A program made the translations under genes and the position numbers. Below, piece by piece: positions 52,084 through 62,369 of a stretch of DNA of 64,000 nucleotides (the first letter of the stretch is position 1; each line of letters begins with the position of its first letter). The notes below the pieces were generated by a model, which was given only the letters and a program-made list of their open reading frames with translations, was not told where the DNA came from and made no database searches. The stretch is from Collinsella aerofaciens (GTDB taxonomy: Bacteria > Actinomycetota > Coriobacteriia > Coriobacteriales > Coriobacteriaceae): assembly GCF_020181355.1 (NCBI RefSeq), contig NZ_CP084004.1, positions 930,001 through 994,000 on the forward strand, read 5' to 3'.

Positions 52084-53114
52084 TAGTAGGCCCACATGGC
52101 TTCGATTTCGTTGAGGACTTCTACGACGCCCCAGCGGCGGGCGCTGCGGCTGGCCGAGTTGGGATCGAAGACTTCAATCTGGTCGGCGTCGTCAATACCG
52201 TAAAGTACAATGTAGTGGCCCACGTTGGTAAAGGTGCCCGGCCGAACGGCGGCGATGACGGGCGCTCCCGAACGCAGCGCCTGAGTCATCGAGTCGCGAT
52301 CGTTATGAAGCTCCGTTCCGTTAAGTCCCAACTGCCACGCACCGCTCGTCATAAACGACCATTCGGTTGCACCGGTGGGGGCGTAATTGCCTGCCTCGGA
52401 AAGCGCGCACATATCGACGGGAGTCATATCGGTGCGTCCCGTCTTAAAGATATAGACCATGGTGAGGCACGTAGGCCCGCAGGCATTTTGGCGGATGGTA
52501 CCGCCGGCGTAAGGCAGCTCCGACCATGCAGGGTCGATCTGATAGATATGGGGCATCGTGCCGGCTTGCCATTGCGAGCGCGGGGTCGAAAAGGCGAAAG
52601 AATAACCGGGCGCGACGGGGGCCTTGAGCAGCTTGTCCTCGGCGGTGGGCTCGAGACCGGCCGAGCCGTGGGACATACAGGAGCTCATAAGCACAAAGAC
52701 CAGGCAGATGAGGATAGAGCACAGTGCGAGGCAAAGCCGACGAGCCGGCAGGGCGGGGGCATTCACGTACGATGTCGAGCGGTAGGGCTTGCCGTCGCGT
52801 CCGCCTTGGGGATGCGAAAAGAAGCGGTTGATATGGATGCCGGGCTGACGTGCGCCGTTGCGGCGCAGTTGCGGAACCTCGGCTTGGCGCTGTCGAGTGC
52901 GCGCGCCCAAGCGGCTATCTTGCTGTGCGCTTGTGCCCGTGCTCGGACGGCCACTCTGCCGTGTTCTGTTTGTCTGCTGCCGAGACGAAGGCCTGGGTTG
53001 CTCTTGAGGGCGTTGCGGATTGCTGCTCGTGGCACTTCTGGGCGTCGGCGTGGTGCGGCCAGCAAGGCGAACGCTTTGTCGCCGTTGATCACCGTCGTTG
53101 TATCCGTATGCCAT
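52080..53114 (-). CDS. Membrane-anchored C39-like cysteine peptidase domain protein
   Basis: 344 residues. The N-terminal ~120 residues are polar and low-complexity (Arg/Gln/Ser/Pro-rich), followed by one helix (LCLALCSILICLVFVLMSSC) at about 128-147. The exterior domain resembles Peptidase_C39_2: catalytic Cys in QNACGPTCLTMVY, His in NVGHYIVLYG and Asp/Asn in FDPNSAS. Such domains cut peptides or remodel the cell surface; this one is not fused to a transporter, so a bacteriocin-export role is unlikely. ATG 53114 is the only good start seen. Confidence 0.8.
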   Translation of the reverse strand: MAYGYNDGDQRRQSVRLAGRTTPTPRSATSSNPQRPQEQPRPSSRQQTNRTRQSGRPSTGTSAQQDSRLGARTRQRQAEVPQLRRNGARQPGIHINRFFSHPQGGRDGKPYRSTSYVNAPALPARRLCLALCSILICLVFVLMSSCMSHGSAGLEPTAEDKLLKAPVAPGYSFAFSTPRSQWQAGTMPHIYQIDPAWSELPYAGGTIRQNACGPTCLTMVYIFKTGRTDMTPVDMCALSEAGNYAPTGATEWSFMTSGAWQLGLNGTELHNDRDSMTQALRSGAPVIAAVRPGTFTNVGHYIVLYGIDDADQIEVFDPNSASRSARRWGVVEVLNEIEAMWAYY

Positions 53115-53474
53115 TCGTACCGCCTTGTCTCATGTATAACCTGTCTATCCTACAAAAAAGATGTGCAACAAATGGGTCTGCGCGTCAAAAGCTCGGTAAA
53201 CGGTACGAAAGGCGCAAAACACACGGCCTCAAAAACAACTCTATATGCGTCCGATGAGCGTACGCCCGTCGGACGGGCGGCAACAATGAACGGCAAACCG
53301 TGCCGTTCGTCCCAAAAACGGCGCCGCTCGTTTTGCAGTTCTGCCTTCGGTCGAGCTACAAGCGGAGCTGCTGCGCCAAGGCCGTATCTTAAAGCCACAA
53401 AATAAAAGAGCGCGGCAAAACAGACCGCGCAAGGGGTGACGTCAAGGGACGTCAAAAAGGAAAGGAGGGGAACA
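53115..53474. promoter_or_regulatory. Divergent region between peptidase and permease genes
   Basis: 360 bases without a gene. It holds a 17-bp palindrome CGCCCGTCGGACGGGCG (53263-53279), an inverted repeat AACGGC/GCCGTT (53288-53306) and a GCGCGG/CCGCGC hairpin (53410-53430) 45 bases before the permease start. They may be operator sites and a leader hairpin of the permease gene. Confidence 0.35.
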
Positions 53475-54926
53475 ATGGCGGACAAGAACGCAGAAGTTGC
53501 AGTCGAGGATAACGGCGGCATGAAGAAAACGCTTTCGCTCTGGAACTTCTTCACCATCGGTTTCGGTGCCATCATCGGTACCGGTTGGGTTCTGCAGGTC
53601 GGCGACTGGATGGTCGTGGGCGGCGGTCCCGTTCCCGCTATGATTGCATTCCTCTTGGGTGCAATCTTCCTCGTGCCCGTCGGAGCTGTTTTCGGTGAGC
53701 TCACGGCTGCTATCCCCATCTCGGGCGGCATCGTCGAGTATGTCGATCGTAGCTTTGGCCGTACGCTGAGCTACATCACCGGATGGCTTTTGGCCCTGGG
53801 CAACGGCATCCTGTGCCCGTGGGAGGCCATCGCCATTTCGACCCTCGTGTCCGAGATGTTCGGCAGCCTGCCCGGCCTTGAGTGGCTGCGCGCCGTCAAG
53901 CTCTACACCATACTGGGGGCCGACGTCTACCTGTTCCCGACGCTGATCGCGCTCGGCTTTGCAGTCTACGTCATCTTCCTCAACTTCCGCGGCGCCAGCT
54001 CGGCTGCCAAACTCCAGGCCTTCCTGACCAAGGCCCTGCTCTGCGGCATGCTGCTCGCCATGGGCGTCTCGCTGTTCACCGGCTCGCCGGACAACGCCAT
54101 GCCCGTGTTCTCCCAGGTCGCCGGCGCTGGCGGCGGCAAGGCCGCTACCGAGAGCACCAGCCTGTTCGCCGGCATCGTGTCGGTCTTGGTTCTGACTCCG
54201 TTCTTCTACGCCGGCTTCGACACCATTCCTCAGCAGGCTGAGGAAGCAGCCGAGGGCCTCAACTGGAACAAGTTCGGCAAGATCATCTCCCTGGCACTGC
54301 TGGCCGCCGGCGGCTTCTACATGGTCTGTATCTACTCGTTCGGCACCATCCTCGACTGGCATGAGTTCGTTAAGAGCCCGGTTCCCGCGCTCGCCTGCCT
54401 CAAGGGCATCAACATGCTCCTGTACCTGGCCATGCTCGTCATCGCTACGCTTGGACCCATGGGTCCGATGAACTCCTTCTACGGCGCCACGAGCCGCATC
54501 ATGCTCGCCATGGGCCGCAAGGGCCAGCTGCCCGAGCAGTTCGCCGAGGTCGACCCCAAGTCCGGCGCTCCCAAGCTTGCCTGCGTCGTTCTGGGCGTCA
54601 TCACCGTCATCGGTCCGTTCCTGGGCAAGAACATGCTCATTCCTCTGACCAACGTGTCGGCTCTCGCCTTCATCTTCTCCTGCGGCATGGTCGCCCTCGC
54701 CTGCCTGCGCATGCGCTTCACCGAGCCCGACCTGCCTCGTCCCTACGAGGTGCCCGGCGGCAAGTTTGGCATCGGCCTCGCTATCGCTGCCTGCGCCATC
54801 ATCATCGGCCTGCTCGTGATTCCGTTCTCTCCCGCCTCCCTCAACATGGTGGAGTGGAGTATCGTGATTGGCTGGCTGGCCGTCGGCCTGGCTCTCATGG
54901 CCTTCACCAATTCCCGCAAAAAGTAA
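53475..54926 (+). CDS. APC-superfamily amino-acid permease
   Basis: 483 residues and about 12 helices. The N-terminal helix has the APC pattern LWNFFTIGFGAIIGTGWVLQ. Others include FGELTAAIPISGGIVEYVDR, GFDTIPQQAEEAAEGLNW and MLAMGRKGQLPEQFAEVDPK. It should import an amino acid or amine by proton coupling; the substrate is not clear. ATG 53475 is well placed after GGAGGGG. It is followed by an amidohydrolase gene after 130 bases, so the two may serve one catabolic route. Confidence 0.9.
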   Translation: MADKNAEVAVEDNGGMKKTLSLWNFFTIGFGAIIGTGWVLQVGDWMVVGGGPVPAMIAFLLGAIFLVPVGAVFGELTAAIPISGGIVEYVDRSFGRTLSYITGWLLALGNGILCPWEAIAISTLVSEMFGSLPGLEWLRAVKLYTILGADVYLFPTLIALGFAVYVIFLNFRGASSAAKLQAFLTKALLCGMLLAMGVSLFTGSPDNAMPVFSQVAGAGGGKAATESTSLFAGIVSVLVLTPFFYAGFDTIPQQAEEAAEGLNWNKFGKIISLALLAAGGFYMVCIYSFGTILDWHEFVKSPVPALACLKGINMLLYLAMLVIATLGPMGPMNSFYGATSRIMLAMGRKGQLPEQFAEVDPKSGAPKLACVVLGVITVIGPFLGKNMLIPLTNVSALAFIFSCGMVALACLRMRFTEPDLPRPYEVPGGKFGIGLAIAACAIIIGLLVIPFSPASLNMVEWSIVIGWLAVGLALMAFTNSRKK

Positions 54927-55057
54927 CGCCGAGCCGGGGCGGATCAGGTGCGCGGGCCCCTCTCTTCCGCGCACCGAACCCGGCGCCACTTGGGTAGCTT
55001 TGTGAGGCCTTAACCCAACACGGCCTCGCCCACTATATGGATCCATAAGGAGGAACC

Positions 55058-56335
55058 ATGTCCACTAAGTATGCAATCGTTGGCGGCAAGCTCATCGACG
55101 GTACCGGTGCCGAGCCGGTCGAGAACTCCCTCGTTCTCGTCGATGACAACGGCAAGATCGAGTACGCCGGCGCCATGCAGGACCTTCCCGAGGGCGTTGA
55201 GGTCATCGACGCCGCCGGCAAGACCGTCCTTCCCGGCCTGATCGACACCCACCTGCACTTCTCGGGCAACTTGACCGACGATGACACCGACTGGGTCATG
55301 CAGCCGCTCCTCGAGAAGCAGGCCGTCGCCGTCAAGCAGGCCTACGACTGCCTCACCCACGGCCTCACCACCGTCTGCGAGATCGGCCGCTTTGGTATCC
55401 AGATCCGTGACTGCATCGACAAGGGCGTCTTCAAGGGCCCGCGCGTTCTGGCCACCGGCCTTGGCTTCTGCCGCGTTGCCGGCCACGGCGACTCCCACCA
55501 CTGCAGCCAGGAGCTCAACAAGGAATCGCACCCCTGGGGCGATCAGGTCGACGGTCCTTGGGATCTGCGCAAGGCCGTCCGCCGTCGCCTGCGTGAGAAC
55601 CCCGATGCCATCAAGATCTGGGCTACCGGTGGCGGCATCTGGCGCTGGGACTCCGGCCGCGACCAGCACTACTGCTCCGAGGAGATCCAGGCCGTGGTCG
55701 AAGAGGCAAAGATGGTCGGCATCCCCGTGTGGAGCCACTGCTACAACAACCACGCCGCTGCCTACGATTCCGTTCGCTTTGGCTGCGAGCAGCTGATTCA
55801 CGGCTTCGATATCGATGAGCGCACCATGGACCTCATGGCCGAGCAGGGCACCTTCTTCACCCCGACGATCGCTTTCCTGCCCACCTGGTACGCCACCTAT
55901 CCGCCCGTCTACGTCCCCGAGCTGCACGACAAGTACGAGGGCACCCTGGTCGAGAAGGAGCTGCAGCGCAACTACGACTGCCTGCGCGAGGCCAAGAAGC
56001 GCGGCGTCGTCATGACGATCGGCTCCGACTCCTTCTCCTTCGTCACCCCGTACGGCACCTGCTCCATCGAGGAGATGTACGAGTTCGTCGACAAGATCGG
56101 CTTCACTCCGGTCGAGACCATCACCTGCGCCACCCTCAACGGTGCCAAGATGTGCCACATCGAGGACGAGACCGGGTCCATCGAGGCCGGCAAGTGCGCC
56201 GACCTGCTGGTCGTCAACGGTGACGTCGCCGCCGACATCCACGTGCTCAACACCGACAACATGGACGTCATCATGAAGGACGGCTGGATTGTCGAGGGCG
56301 GCACCTTCGGCGAGGCAAACAAGTACAGCGCCTAA
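55058..56335 (+). CDS. Amidohydrolase family protein (imidazolonepropionase/prolidase-like)
   Basis: 425 residues. The metal-dependent amidohydrolase barrel is shown by VLPGLIDTHLHFSG (HxH), IKIWATGGGIWRWDSG (bridging Lys), VWSHCYNN (His), LIHGFDIDE (His) and TIGSDSFSF (Asp). The C-terminal return strand GSIEAGKCADLLVVNGD completes the composite fold. Substrates of this group include cyclic amides and Xaa-Pro peptides; none can be chosen here. AAGGAGGAA precedes ATG 55058. Linkage to the permease suggests uptake and hydrolysis of the same compound. Confidence 0.88.
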   Translation: MSTKYAIVGGKLIDGTGAEPVENSLVLVDDNGKIEYAGAMQDLPEGVEVIDAAGKTVLPGLIDTHLHFSGNLTDDDTDWVMQPLLEKQAVAVKQAYDCLTHGLTTVCEIGRFGIQIRDCIDKGVFKGPRVLATGLGFCRVAGHGDSHHCSQELNKESHPWGDQVDGPWDLRKAVRRRLRENPDAIKIWATGGGIWRWDSGRDQHYCSEEIQAVVEEAKMVGIPVWSHCYNNHAAAYDSVRFGCEQLIHGFDIDERTMDLMAEQGTFFTPTIAFLPTWYATYPPVYVPELHDKYEGTLVEKELQRNYDCLREAKKRGVVMTIGSDSFSFVTPYGTCSIEEMYEFVDKIGFTPVETITCATLNGAKMCHIEDETGSIEAGKCADLLVVNGDVAADIHVLNTDNMDVIMKDGWIVEGGTFGEANKYSA

Positions 56336-56453
56336 GCTACCGTTCATCGATGGCTTGATGTAAAACACAGTATTTGATTGCATAATGCAATGGAGAGGGT
56401 CGCTTGCGGCCCTCTTTATTGCTATGGGGTGCGTCGGTAAGAAGGAGATGACG

Positions 56454-57839
56454 GTGGATCTCAATAGGCTGATTCTGGGCAAGAGCTACAACTCTACCAA
56501 GGTCTTTCGTACCGCTCAGCATGTGGTTCAAGCCATCTTGCTCGGTATTGTCGTTCCGCTGCTTATCCTGCTGCTCATCTGGGATCTAACCGATAATCCC
56601 AATCCCGTTCCGGCCGTTGTCGTCATTGCCGGCTTGGTCATGCTGTGCTTCTTCTTCTCGTACGTCTTTGTCGTTCCCGACGACCTCACATCGAGCGCAA
56701 CCGACCGCACGCTCGCCATCGCTTCAAAAATATTCGCCTACACGTCGCGCGGCCTTACGCCCGAAGCTGCCCTGGGCGCCTCTAAGATCATCCTGTCCGA
56801 AACTATCGCCTCTGCCATCTGCTTTACCGACGGCAAGCAGGTGTTGGCAAGCTGGGGCGAGGACTCGGCAAAATGCCCCGCGGGCACCCCGGTGGTGCTG
56901 CGGACTACGCTCAACGTGATCAACAGCGGTGAGCAAAGCGTGTTCTCGCGCGATGCCTCGACCGAGACAGGTGGCTACTTTCCGCGCCTGCGCGCCGGTA
57001 TTGTCGCACCGCTTACCGTGCGCGGGCATTGCGTGGGCACGCTCGAGCTGTATTATCCCCGTCTGAGCAGCATCGATATGCGCCAGACGGCGCTTGCCTC
57101 GGGCTTTGCCGACCTCATTTCCACGCAGCTTGCGAGCTTTGAGCTCGAGCGCCAGGACGAGCTTACGGCCCGCGTGGAGCTGCGCGCCTTGCAATCGCAG
57201 GTCGATCCTCATTTTCTGTTTAACACCATCAGCACCATCGTGTCGCTCGTGCGTACCGAGCCGGACAAGGCCAGGTCGCTGCTGATCGACTTTTCCAATT
57301 ACTACCGTCAGACGCTTTCTGATTCCGATACGCTCACCACGCTCGAGCACGAGGTGGAACAGGGCACTCGCTATATCAATCTTATGCAGGCTCGTTATGG
57401 CGACGGCCGTCTGCGCGTCTCGGTCGATATCGACTTTGAGGTGCGCGACAGCCTGGTGCCGCCGTTTATCTTGCAGCCGTTGCTCGAAAACTGCATCAAG
57501 CACGCGCAGCGCGAGACCGAGCCGCTTTCTATTCATGTTAGGGCTTTCGAGACCGATGACGGTTTGGAGATCATCGTCGAGGACGATGGCATCGGTATGA
57601 GCGAAGAGGTCTGCGCGCATCTGTTTGAGCAGCATCGCTTGGAGGAGCCCGAGAGCATTACCGCCGACGGCTCCGTCAAGCGAGGTTGCGGCCTGGCGCT
57701 CTTCAACGTGCTTCAGCGCATCCATTTCTTTTACGGAGAAGATTCCGGCATGCGCGTGAAGTCCCAGGAGGGCGTGGGAACGCAGGTCATCGTCGAGCTG
57801 AACGGCGAGCCGCATGAGCCGGCGCCGTTGACGGCGTAG
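56454..57839 (+). CDS. LytS-type sensor histidine kinase
   Basis: 461 residues. Two N-terminal helices (HVVQAILLGIVVPLLILLLIW; AVVVIAGLVMLCFFFSYVFV), a GAF-like middle region (SAICFTDGKQVLASWG), then the His_kinase core LQSQVDPHFLFNTISTIVSL with the phospho-accepting His, and the ATPase motifs PLLENCIKHA and EDDGIGMS. GTG 56454 is preferred because AAGGAG is 6 bases upstream; ATG 56448 directly abuts the site. It pairs with the LytTR regulator gene 38 bases downstream. Confidence 0.9.
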   Translation: MDLNRLILGKSYNSTKVFRTAQHVVQAILLGIVVPLLILLLIWDLTDNPNPVPAVVVIAGLVMLCFFFSYVFVVPDDLTSSATDRTLAIASKIFAYTSRGLTPEAALGASKIILSETIASAICFTDGKQVLASWGEDSAKCPAGTPVVLRTTLNVINSGEQSVFSRDASTETGGYFPRLRAGIVAPLTVRGHCVGTLELYYPRLSSIDMRQTALASGFADLISTQLASFELERQDELTARVELRALQSQVDPHFLFNTISTIVSLVRTEPDKARSLLIDFSNYYRQTLSDSDTLTTLEHEVEQGTRYINLMQARYGDGRLRVSVDIDFEVRDSLVPPFILQPLLENCIKHAQRETEPLSIHVRAFETDDGLEIIVEDDGIGMSEEVCAHLFEQHRLEEPESITADGSVKRGCGLALFNVLQRIHFFYGEDSGMRVKSQEGVGTQVIVELNGEPHEPAPLTA

Positions 57840-57877
57840 CACGCGGTTGGATTGAGAGAAAAAGAGGGGAAGCACAT

Positions 57878-58612
57878 ATGTCCGAAGGCTGGAACATCTT
57901 GGTGGTTGATGACGAGCCTCCAATTAGGGCTGAGCTACGCTATCTGTTGGAAAAGGATACGCGTGTGGGTCAGATTGCCGAGGCGGGCAATGTCACCGAA
58001 GCCGTGGAGTCGATTCTGTCGAACAAGCCCGACGTGTTGTTTTTAGACATTACCATGCCCGGTCGCTCGGGAATTGAGCTTGCCGAGACGCTGCAGAACC
58101 TAAAGACGCCGCCGGTGGTTGTGTTTGTGACGGCGTTTGCCGAATTTGCCGCTGATGCGTATAACCTCGATGCGGTCGACTATGTCGTCAAGCCGGTCGA
58201 GGACGCACGCCTGTCAAAGGCACTCGACAAGATCGAGGCAGCCTTGGGTGCCCGTCGTGTTATCCATGCTCCGCGCCAGCCTTTGCGTCTGACGGTGGAC
58301 CGCGGGGGCAAAAAGGTGTTCATTCCCGCCGCAGACGTCTGCTACTTTGAGGCGCGCGCCGATTTTTGCAACGCCATCTGCGCCGAGGGAACGTACCTGA
58401 TCAATGAGTCGATCTCTTCGCTCGAGCGTCGCTTGGACTCCGAGGGCTTTATTCGCGTTCATCGCAGCTACCTGGTCAATTTGGAAGACGTGCACAATGT
58501 TGAGATTGGCTCCACGGGGTTGATGGAGCTCAGGCTCGACCGCGTGAACTCGACGGTACCGGTGTCCCGTCGTCGTGCCGCCGAGGTCAAGTCGCACCTG
58601 GGGCTTGCGTAA
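57878..58612 (+). CDS. LytTR-family response regulator
   Basis: 244 residues. The receiver domain has VDDEPPIRAEL (acidic pocket), LFLDITMPGRSG (phospho-Asp) and VDYVVKPVED (Lys). The C-terminal LytTR DNA-binding domain has LTVDRGGKKVFIPAADVCYFEA and FIRVHRSYLVNLEDV. It is the partner of the preceding histidine kinase. Such pairs often control carbon or pyruvate uptake, autolysis or peptide transport; the target here is unknown. ATG 57878 follows GAGGGGA. Confidence 0.93.
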   Translation: MSEGWNILVVDDEPPIRAELRYLLEKDTRVGQIAEAGNVTEAVESILSNKPDVLFLDITMPGRSGIELAETLQNLKTPPVVVFVTAFAEFAADAYNLDAVDYVVKPVEDARLSKALDKIEAALGARRVIHAPRQPLRLTVDRGGKKVFIPAADVCYFEARADFCNAICAEGTYLINESISSLERRLDSEGFIRVHRSYLVNLEDVHNVEIGSTGLMELRLDRVNSTVPVSRRRAAEVKSHLGLA

Positions 58613-58704
58613 GAGGCTTGCGTGCCGTCGTTTACCATCGCAGGTTTGGCATGGGCGCGCGGTGGGCATAATGGGTGGCATCGAATGAAATCGAAAGGAT
58701 CATT

Positions 58705-59649
58705 ATGCCCGCGCTTATCACCCATCATCTGTTTGGCGAGGAAAGCATCGACCGTCTTCCGCAGGGCGTCATCACGTCCGATGAAGAGCGCATTGCCTTT
58801 ATCTTGGGCAACCAAGGCCCCGACCCGTTTTTCTTTCACATTCTGACACCGCGTGTTTCCGACTGCACGCTGCTGGCGCAGGTCATGCATCGGTCGCGCA
58901 TGTCTCGCCAGTTCGCGTGCCTGCGCGACGGCGTGTCGCACCTGCAGCCGCGCGATGCCAGCTTGGGTCGCGCCTTTGCGTTGGGCCTGCTGTCTCATTA
59001 CGTGCTCGACCGCAACGCCCATCCCTTTGTCTATGAGCAGCAGTTTGGCATCGTGGAGTCCGATTCAGAGCTTGAGGATTCGAGCAGTCAGGTCCATGCC
59101 GTGATCGAGAGCGACCTGGATGTACTGATGCTGCAGCTTAAACGCGATGGCGCTACGGTCGACGATTACCCGCCGGCGGGCGAGATCGTCACCACCGATC
59201 GCATCAATCGCGTGGCCGGCGTGCTGATGAGCTATGTTGCCGGACGCGTGTATGGCATTGACATTCCGGCGGGGGAGTACGGTGCTGCCGTTGCCAATAT
59301 GCAGCGACTTTACCGCGCGATTGAGCCGGCCGGCTCCGCAAAGACGCGCGCGATCTCGCTGGTTGAGGGCTTGGTGCACGACTACTCGCTGCTCGACGGC
59401 CTTGCCCATCGCGTGACGACGGAGCTGCCCGAGCGCACCGGTAACCTGGGCCATCTGACATGGAAGAATCCCTTTACCGACGAGGTCTCGAACGAGAGTT
59501 TCCCCGAGGTCTTTGATCGCGCGCTGGTCGATTACGAGTGCACGGTCGCACGTTTTATCGAGACCGGTGACATGGATGCCGTGACCAGTCACGTCAACTA
59601 CAGCGGTCGCGTGCTCAATGCCGATGAGGAGTTCGACCGCGAGGAATAG
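58705..59649 (+). CDS. Zinc-dependent phospholipase C-like protein
   Basis: 314 residues. Histidines and aspartates expected for the zinc sites are in MPALITHHLFGEE, GNQGPDPFFFH and LGLLSHYVLDRNAHPFVYEQ. There is no signal peptide, so the protein is probably cytoplasmic, unlike classic secreted phospholipase C. The substrate is unknown. ATG 58705 has AAAGGA upstream. Confidence 0.82.
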   Translation: MPALITHHLFGEESIDRLPQGVITSDEERIAFILGNQGPDPFFFHILTPRVSDCTLLAQVMHRSRMSRQFACLRDGVSHLQPRDASLGRAFALGLLSHYVLDRNAHPFVYEQQFGIVESDSELEDSSSQVHAVIESDLDVLMLQLKRDGATVDDYPPAGEIVTTDRINRVAGVLMSYVAGRVYGIDIPAGEYGAAVANMQRLYRAIEPAGSAKTRAISLVEGLVHDYSLLDGLAHRVTTELPERTGNLGHLTWKNPFTDEVSNESFPEVFDRALVDYECTVARFIETGDMDAVTSHVNYSGRVLNADEEFDREE

Positions 59650-59750
59650 GGCTCGTGCGTGCCCCTTTGCCGAATCCTTACCGGCGGTTCTGGACAATTG
59701 GGGTACGATGAACTAACTGCATATCGGGCGAATACGAAGGGTCCCTGTCC

Positions 59751-61010
59751 ATGAAATACACCAAGCTCGAGCGTAACTGGGTTATGTATGATGTGGGCAA
59801 TTCGGCCCTCGTGCTGCTCAATACCTCGGTGGTGCCCATTTACTTTAACGCCATCAATACCGGCGCTTCCTCGGCCGACCTGGTGGTCGCCTGGGGCAAT
59901 GCACAGACGATCGCCTCGCTGGTCATCGCCATGCTCATGCCCATTCTGGGCGCGCTTGCCGACTACGCCGGCAACAAGATCAAGTTCTTCTTGGGCTTCT
60001 TCCTCACGGGCCTGGTGCTTTGCCTGGCGCAGGCTATCCCAATGTCCGCCATGGCATTTTTGACCGTGTACGTGCTGTGCACCATCGGCCTTAACTCTTC
60101 TATGACGTTCTACGACGCCATGCTGCCCGACATTACCACCGACGAGCGCATGGACGCCGTGTCCAGCTCGGGCTATGCCTGGGGCTACATCGGTTCCACC
60201 GTGCCGTTCGTCATCTGCCTGGCGCTCATCATGGGTGGCCCCGCTCTTGGCGTCCCTACCATGCTGGCGACGCGTCTGTCGTTTATCATCACTGGTGCCT
60301 GGTGGCTCATCTTTACCCTGCCGCTCATTCGCACCTATAAGCAAAAGTACGGTCGCGAGCGCGGTCCCGAGGACACCATTGGCCACATCGTGGGCGGTGT
60401 GTTCTCCGAGGTCGGACACACCATGCGCGAGATCGCCCACAACAAGACCGTGCTGGTCTACATGATCGCGTTCTTCTTCTATATCGACGGTGTGCACACG
60501 GTCATTTCCATGGCCACCAGTTACGGATCGGCCTTGGGCATCGATTCGACGCAGCTGGTGCTTGCGCTGCTCGTTACGCAGTTCGTGGCCTTTCCATCCG
60601 CCATCATCTACGGCAAGCTCGCCGGACGCGTGGGCACGCTCAACATGATCTTGGTGGCGGTCGCCGCCTACATGGGCATTGTGCTGTTCGCCGCGTTCTT
60701 CCTAAAGACCGCCTTTGAATTCTGGGTGCTTGCCATTATGGTCGGCCTGTTCCAGGGTGGCGTGCAGGCGCTCAGCCGTAGCTACTTTGGCCGCATTATC
60801 CCCAAGGAAAAGTCCAACGAGTACTACGGCTTCTTTGACATCTTCGGTCGTTATGCAAGCGTTATGGGCACCTTCCTGGTGTCGGTCGTCACCTCGCTGA
60901 CCGGCAACCCGTCGCTGGGCGTCCTTTCCATTGGTGTGCTGCTGGTCGTTGGCTTTATGCTGCTGGTCCGCCTGTCCCGCATGACTCGGGCGGCAGGGCA
61001 TGCCGCATAG
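59751..61010 (+). CDS. MFS transporter, UMF1 family
   Basis: 419 residues and about 12 helices. The N-terminal segment LERNWVMYDVGNSALVLLNT is characteristic of UMF1/Atg22-like carriers, with ALADYAGNKIKFFLGFF in the MFS loop 2-3 position and GVQALSRSYFGRIIPKEKSNEYYGFFDIFGR in the second half. Members are thought to export amino acids or other small metabolites. No operon partner is seen. Confidence 0.9.
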   Translation: MKYTKLERNWVMYDVGNSALVLLNTSVVPIYFNAINTGASSADLVVAWGNAQTIASLVIAMLMPILGALADYAGNKIKFFLGFFLTGLVLCLAQAIPMSAMAFLTVYVLCTIGLNSSMTFYDAMLPDITTDERMDAVSSSGYAWGYIGSTVPFVICLALIMGGPALGVPTMLATRLSFIITGAWWLIFTLPLIRTYKQKYGRERGPEDTIGHIVGGVFSEVGHTMREIAHNKTVLVYMIAFFFYIDGVHTVISMATSYGSALGIDSTQLVLALLVTQFVAFPSAIIYGKLAGRVGTLNMILVAVAAYMGIVLFAAFFLKTAFEFWVLAIMVGLFQGGVQALSRSYFGRIIPKEKSNEYYGFFDIFGRYASVMGTFLVSVVTSLTGNPSLGVLSIGVLLVVGFMLLVRLSRMTRAAGHAA

Positions 61011-61181
61011 GAGCGAGCGGCTATTGTGCCTGTCCACGGTACTCTTTTGGGGTTATCCGCAATAAACATTGCGACTTGCGAGCAATGATTTGCCCAAGTG
61101 GGTATGATGGAATCAGCTAGGTCGCGGGGCGTCGCCTGTGTTTGGCGGCGTCCCGTTTTTGTGTTGCAGGGAGGGTAAGGC

Positions 61182-62369
61182 ATGAACGCCACGGTTGTGA
61201 TTCCAACATATTGGGCGGGCGATGATGCCCGTGCAAACGCTCCCGGCGCCTATGACCACTCGACGAAGCTTGACGCCACCAATCCCGAGCTCGACCGCTG
61301 CCTGGCCTCGCTCGAGCAGGTGCGCGACATTCCGAGGATTATCCTTTTGGTGGTCTGTCCCATCTCGGCTACGGCGGATGTGTCGAAGCGCGTGCACGAA
61401 ATCGTCAACGCGCACCCTACGCTCAAAGTCACCGTAGTTACCAACACCCAGGCATCGCGTATCGCCGACCGTGTGGCGCAGATTGCTCCCAAGGGCTCGG
61501 GCGAGTGCGTGAGCCTGCGCGGATACGGCGCCATTCGCAATATGGGGCTTGCCTGCGCTGCGGTGCTCGGCCACGATGCCGTCGTCTTTTTGGATGACGA
61601 CGAGACCGTTATCGATGCCGACTTTATGAAGCGCGCGACCTATGCGCTGGGCCAGCAGACGCGTCAGGGCCTGCCGATTTTGGTTAAGAGCGGTTACTTT
61701 TACGATCGCGACGGATCGCCGTTGGCGCCCACGGACAAGGTGGGCATTTGCCATCGTTGGTGGACCAAGCGCATCGAGTTTAATCGCTGGATGAAAAAGG
61801 CACTCTCGGGCACCCGTATCTCGCGTTCAAACTACGTGTGCGGCGGCCTCATGGCACTTCATGCCCGCGCCTTTACCCGTGTGGCGTTTGACCCGTTTAT
61901 CACCCGAGGCGAGGACCTGGACTACCTCTTTAACATGCGCATGTTTGGCTACGACGTGTGGTTTGACAACGAGTGGACCGTTCGTCACCTGCCGCCCGAG
62001 TCCGAGAAGCGCTCGCCGCGCTTTATGCAGGATGTGTACCGTTGGTACTACGAGCGTGCCAAGCTGACATTTGCCGCGCACCAGCAGGAGCTCGTCCCCG
62101 TCACGGCCGCGTCGCTCATGCCCTATCCGGGTCCGTGGATTTCGCGCGAGCTCGACGAGCGCGTGCGCAAGACCGCCATGGTCCGCAGCATGTTTACCCG
62201 CGAGCACGAGGGGTATCTACGCATTTGGCGCCACGGTATTGACGAGGCCAAGACCTACGCACGCCAAAACGCTGCAAGCTACCTGCGTTTTCAGAGCTTC
62301 TGGCCCAAGATCATGGACGGGCTCTGGCGCGACGCACAACTGACCAGCATCCTGGAGGGGACTGAATGA
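61182..62369 (+). CDS. Family 2-like glycosyltransferase
   Basis: 395 residues. NATVVIPTYW at the start and VVFLDDDETVIDADFM (DxD-type nucleotide-sugar site) show a GT-A fold; FITRGEDLDYLFNMRMFGYD is the acceptor-side ED motif. No membrane helix is seen. ATG 61182 follows GGGAGGG. It overlaps the next gene by 4 bases (ATGA at 62366), so it is coupled to a LytS-type sensor kinase, an unusual pairing that may link surface glycan synthesis to signalling. Confidence 0.85.
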   Translation: MNATVVIPTYWAGDDARANAPGAYDHSTKLDATNPELDRCLASLEQVRDIPRIILLVVCPISATADVSKRVHEIVNAHPTLKVTVVTNTQASRIADRVAQIAPKGSGECVSLRGYGAIRNMGLACAAVLGHDAVVFLDDDETVIDADFMKRATYALGQQTRQGLPILVKSGYFYDRDGSPLAPTDKVGICHRWWTKRIEFNRWMKKALSGTRISRSNYVCGGLMALHARAFTRVAFDPFITRGEDLDYLFNMRMFGYDVWFDNEWTVRHLPPESEKRSPRFMQDVYRWYYERAKLTFAAHQQELVPVTAASLMPYPGPWISRELDERVRKTAMVRSMFTREHEGYLRIWRHGIDEAKTYARQNAASYLRFQSFWPKIMDGLWRDAQLTSILEGTE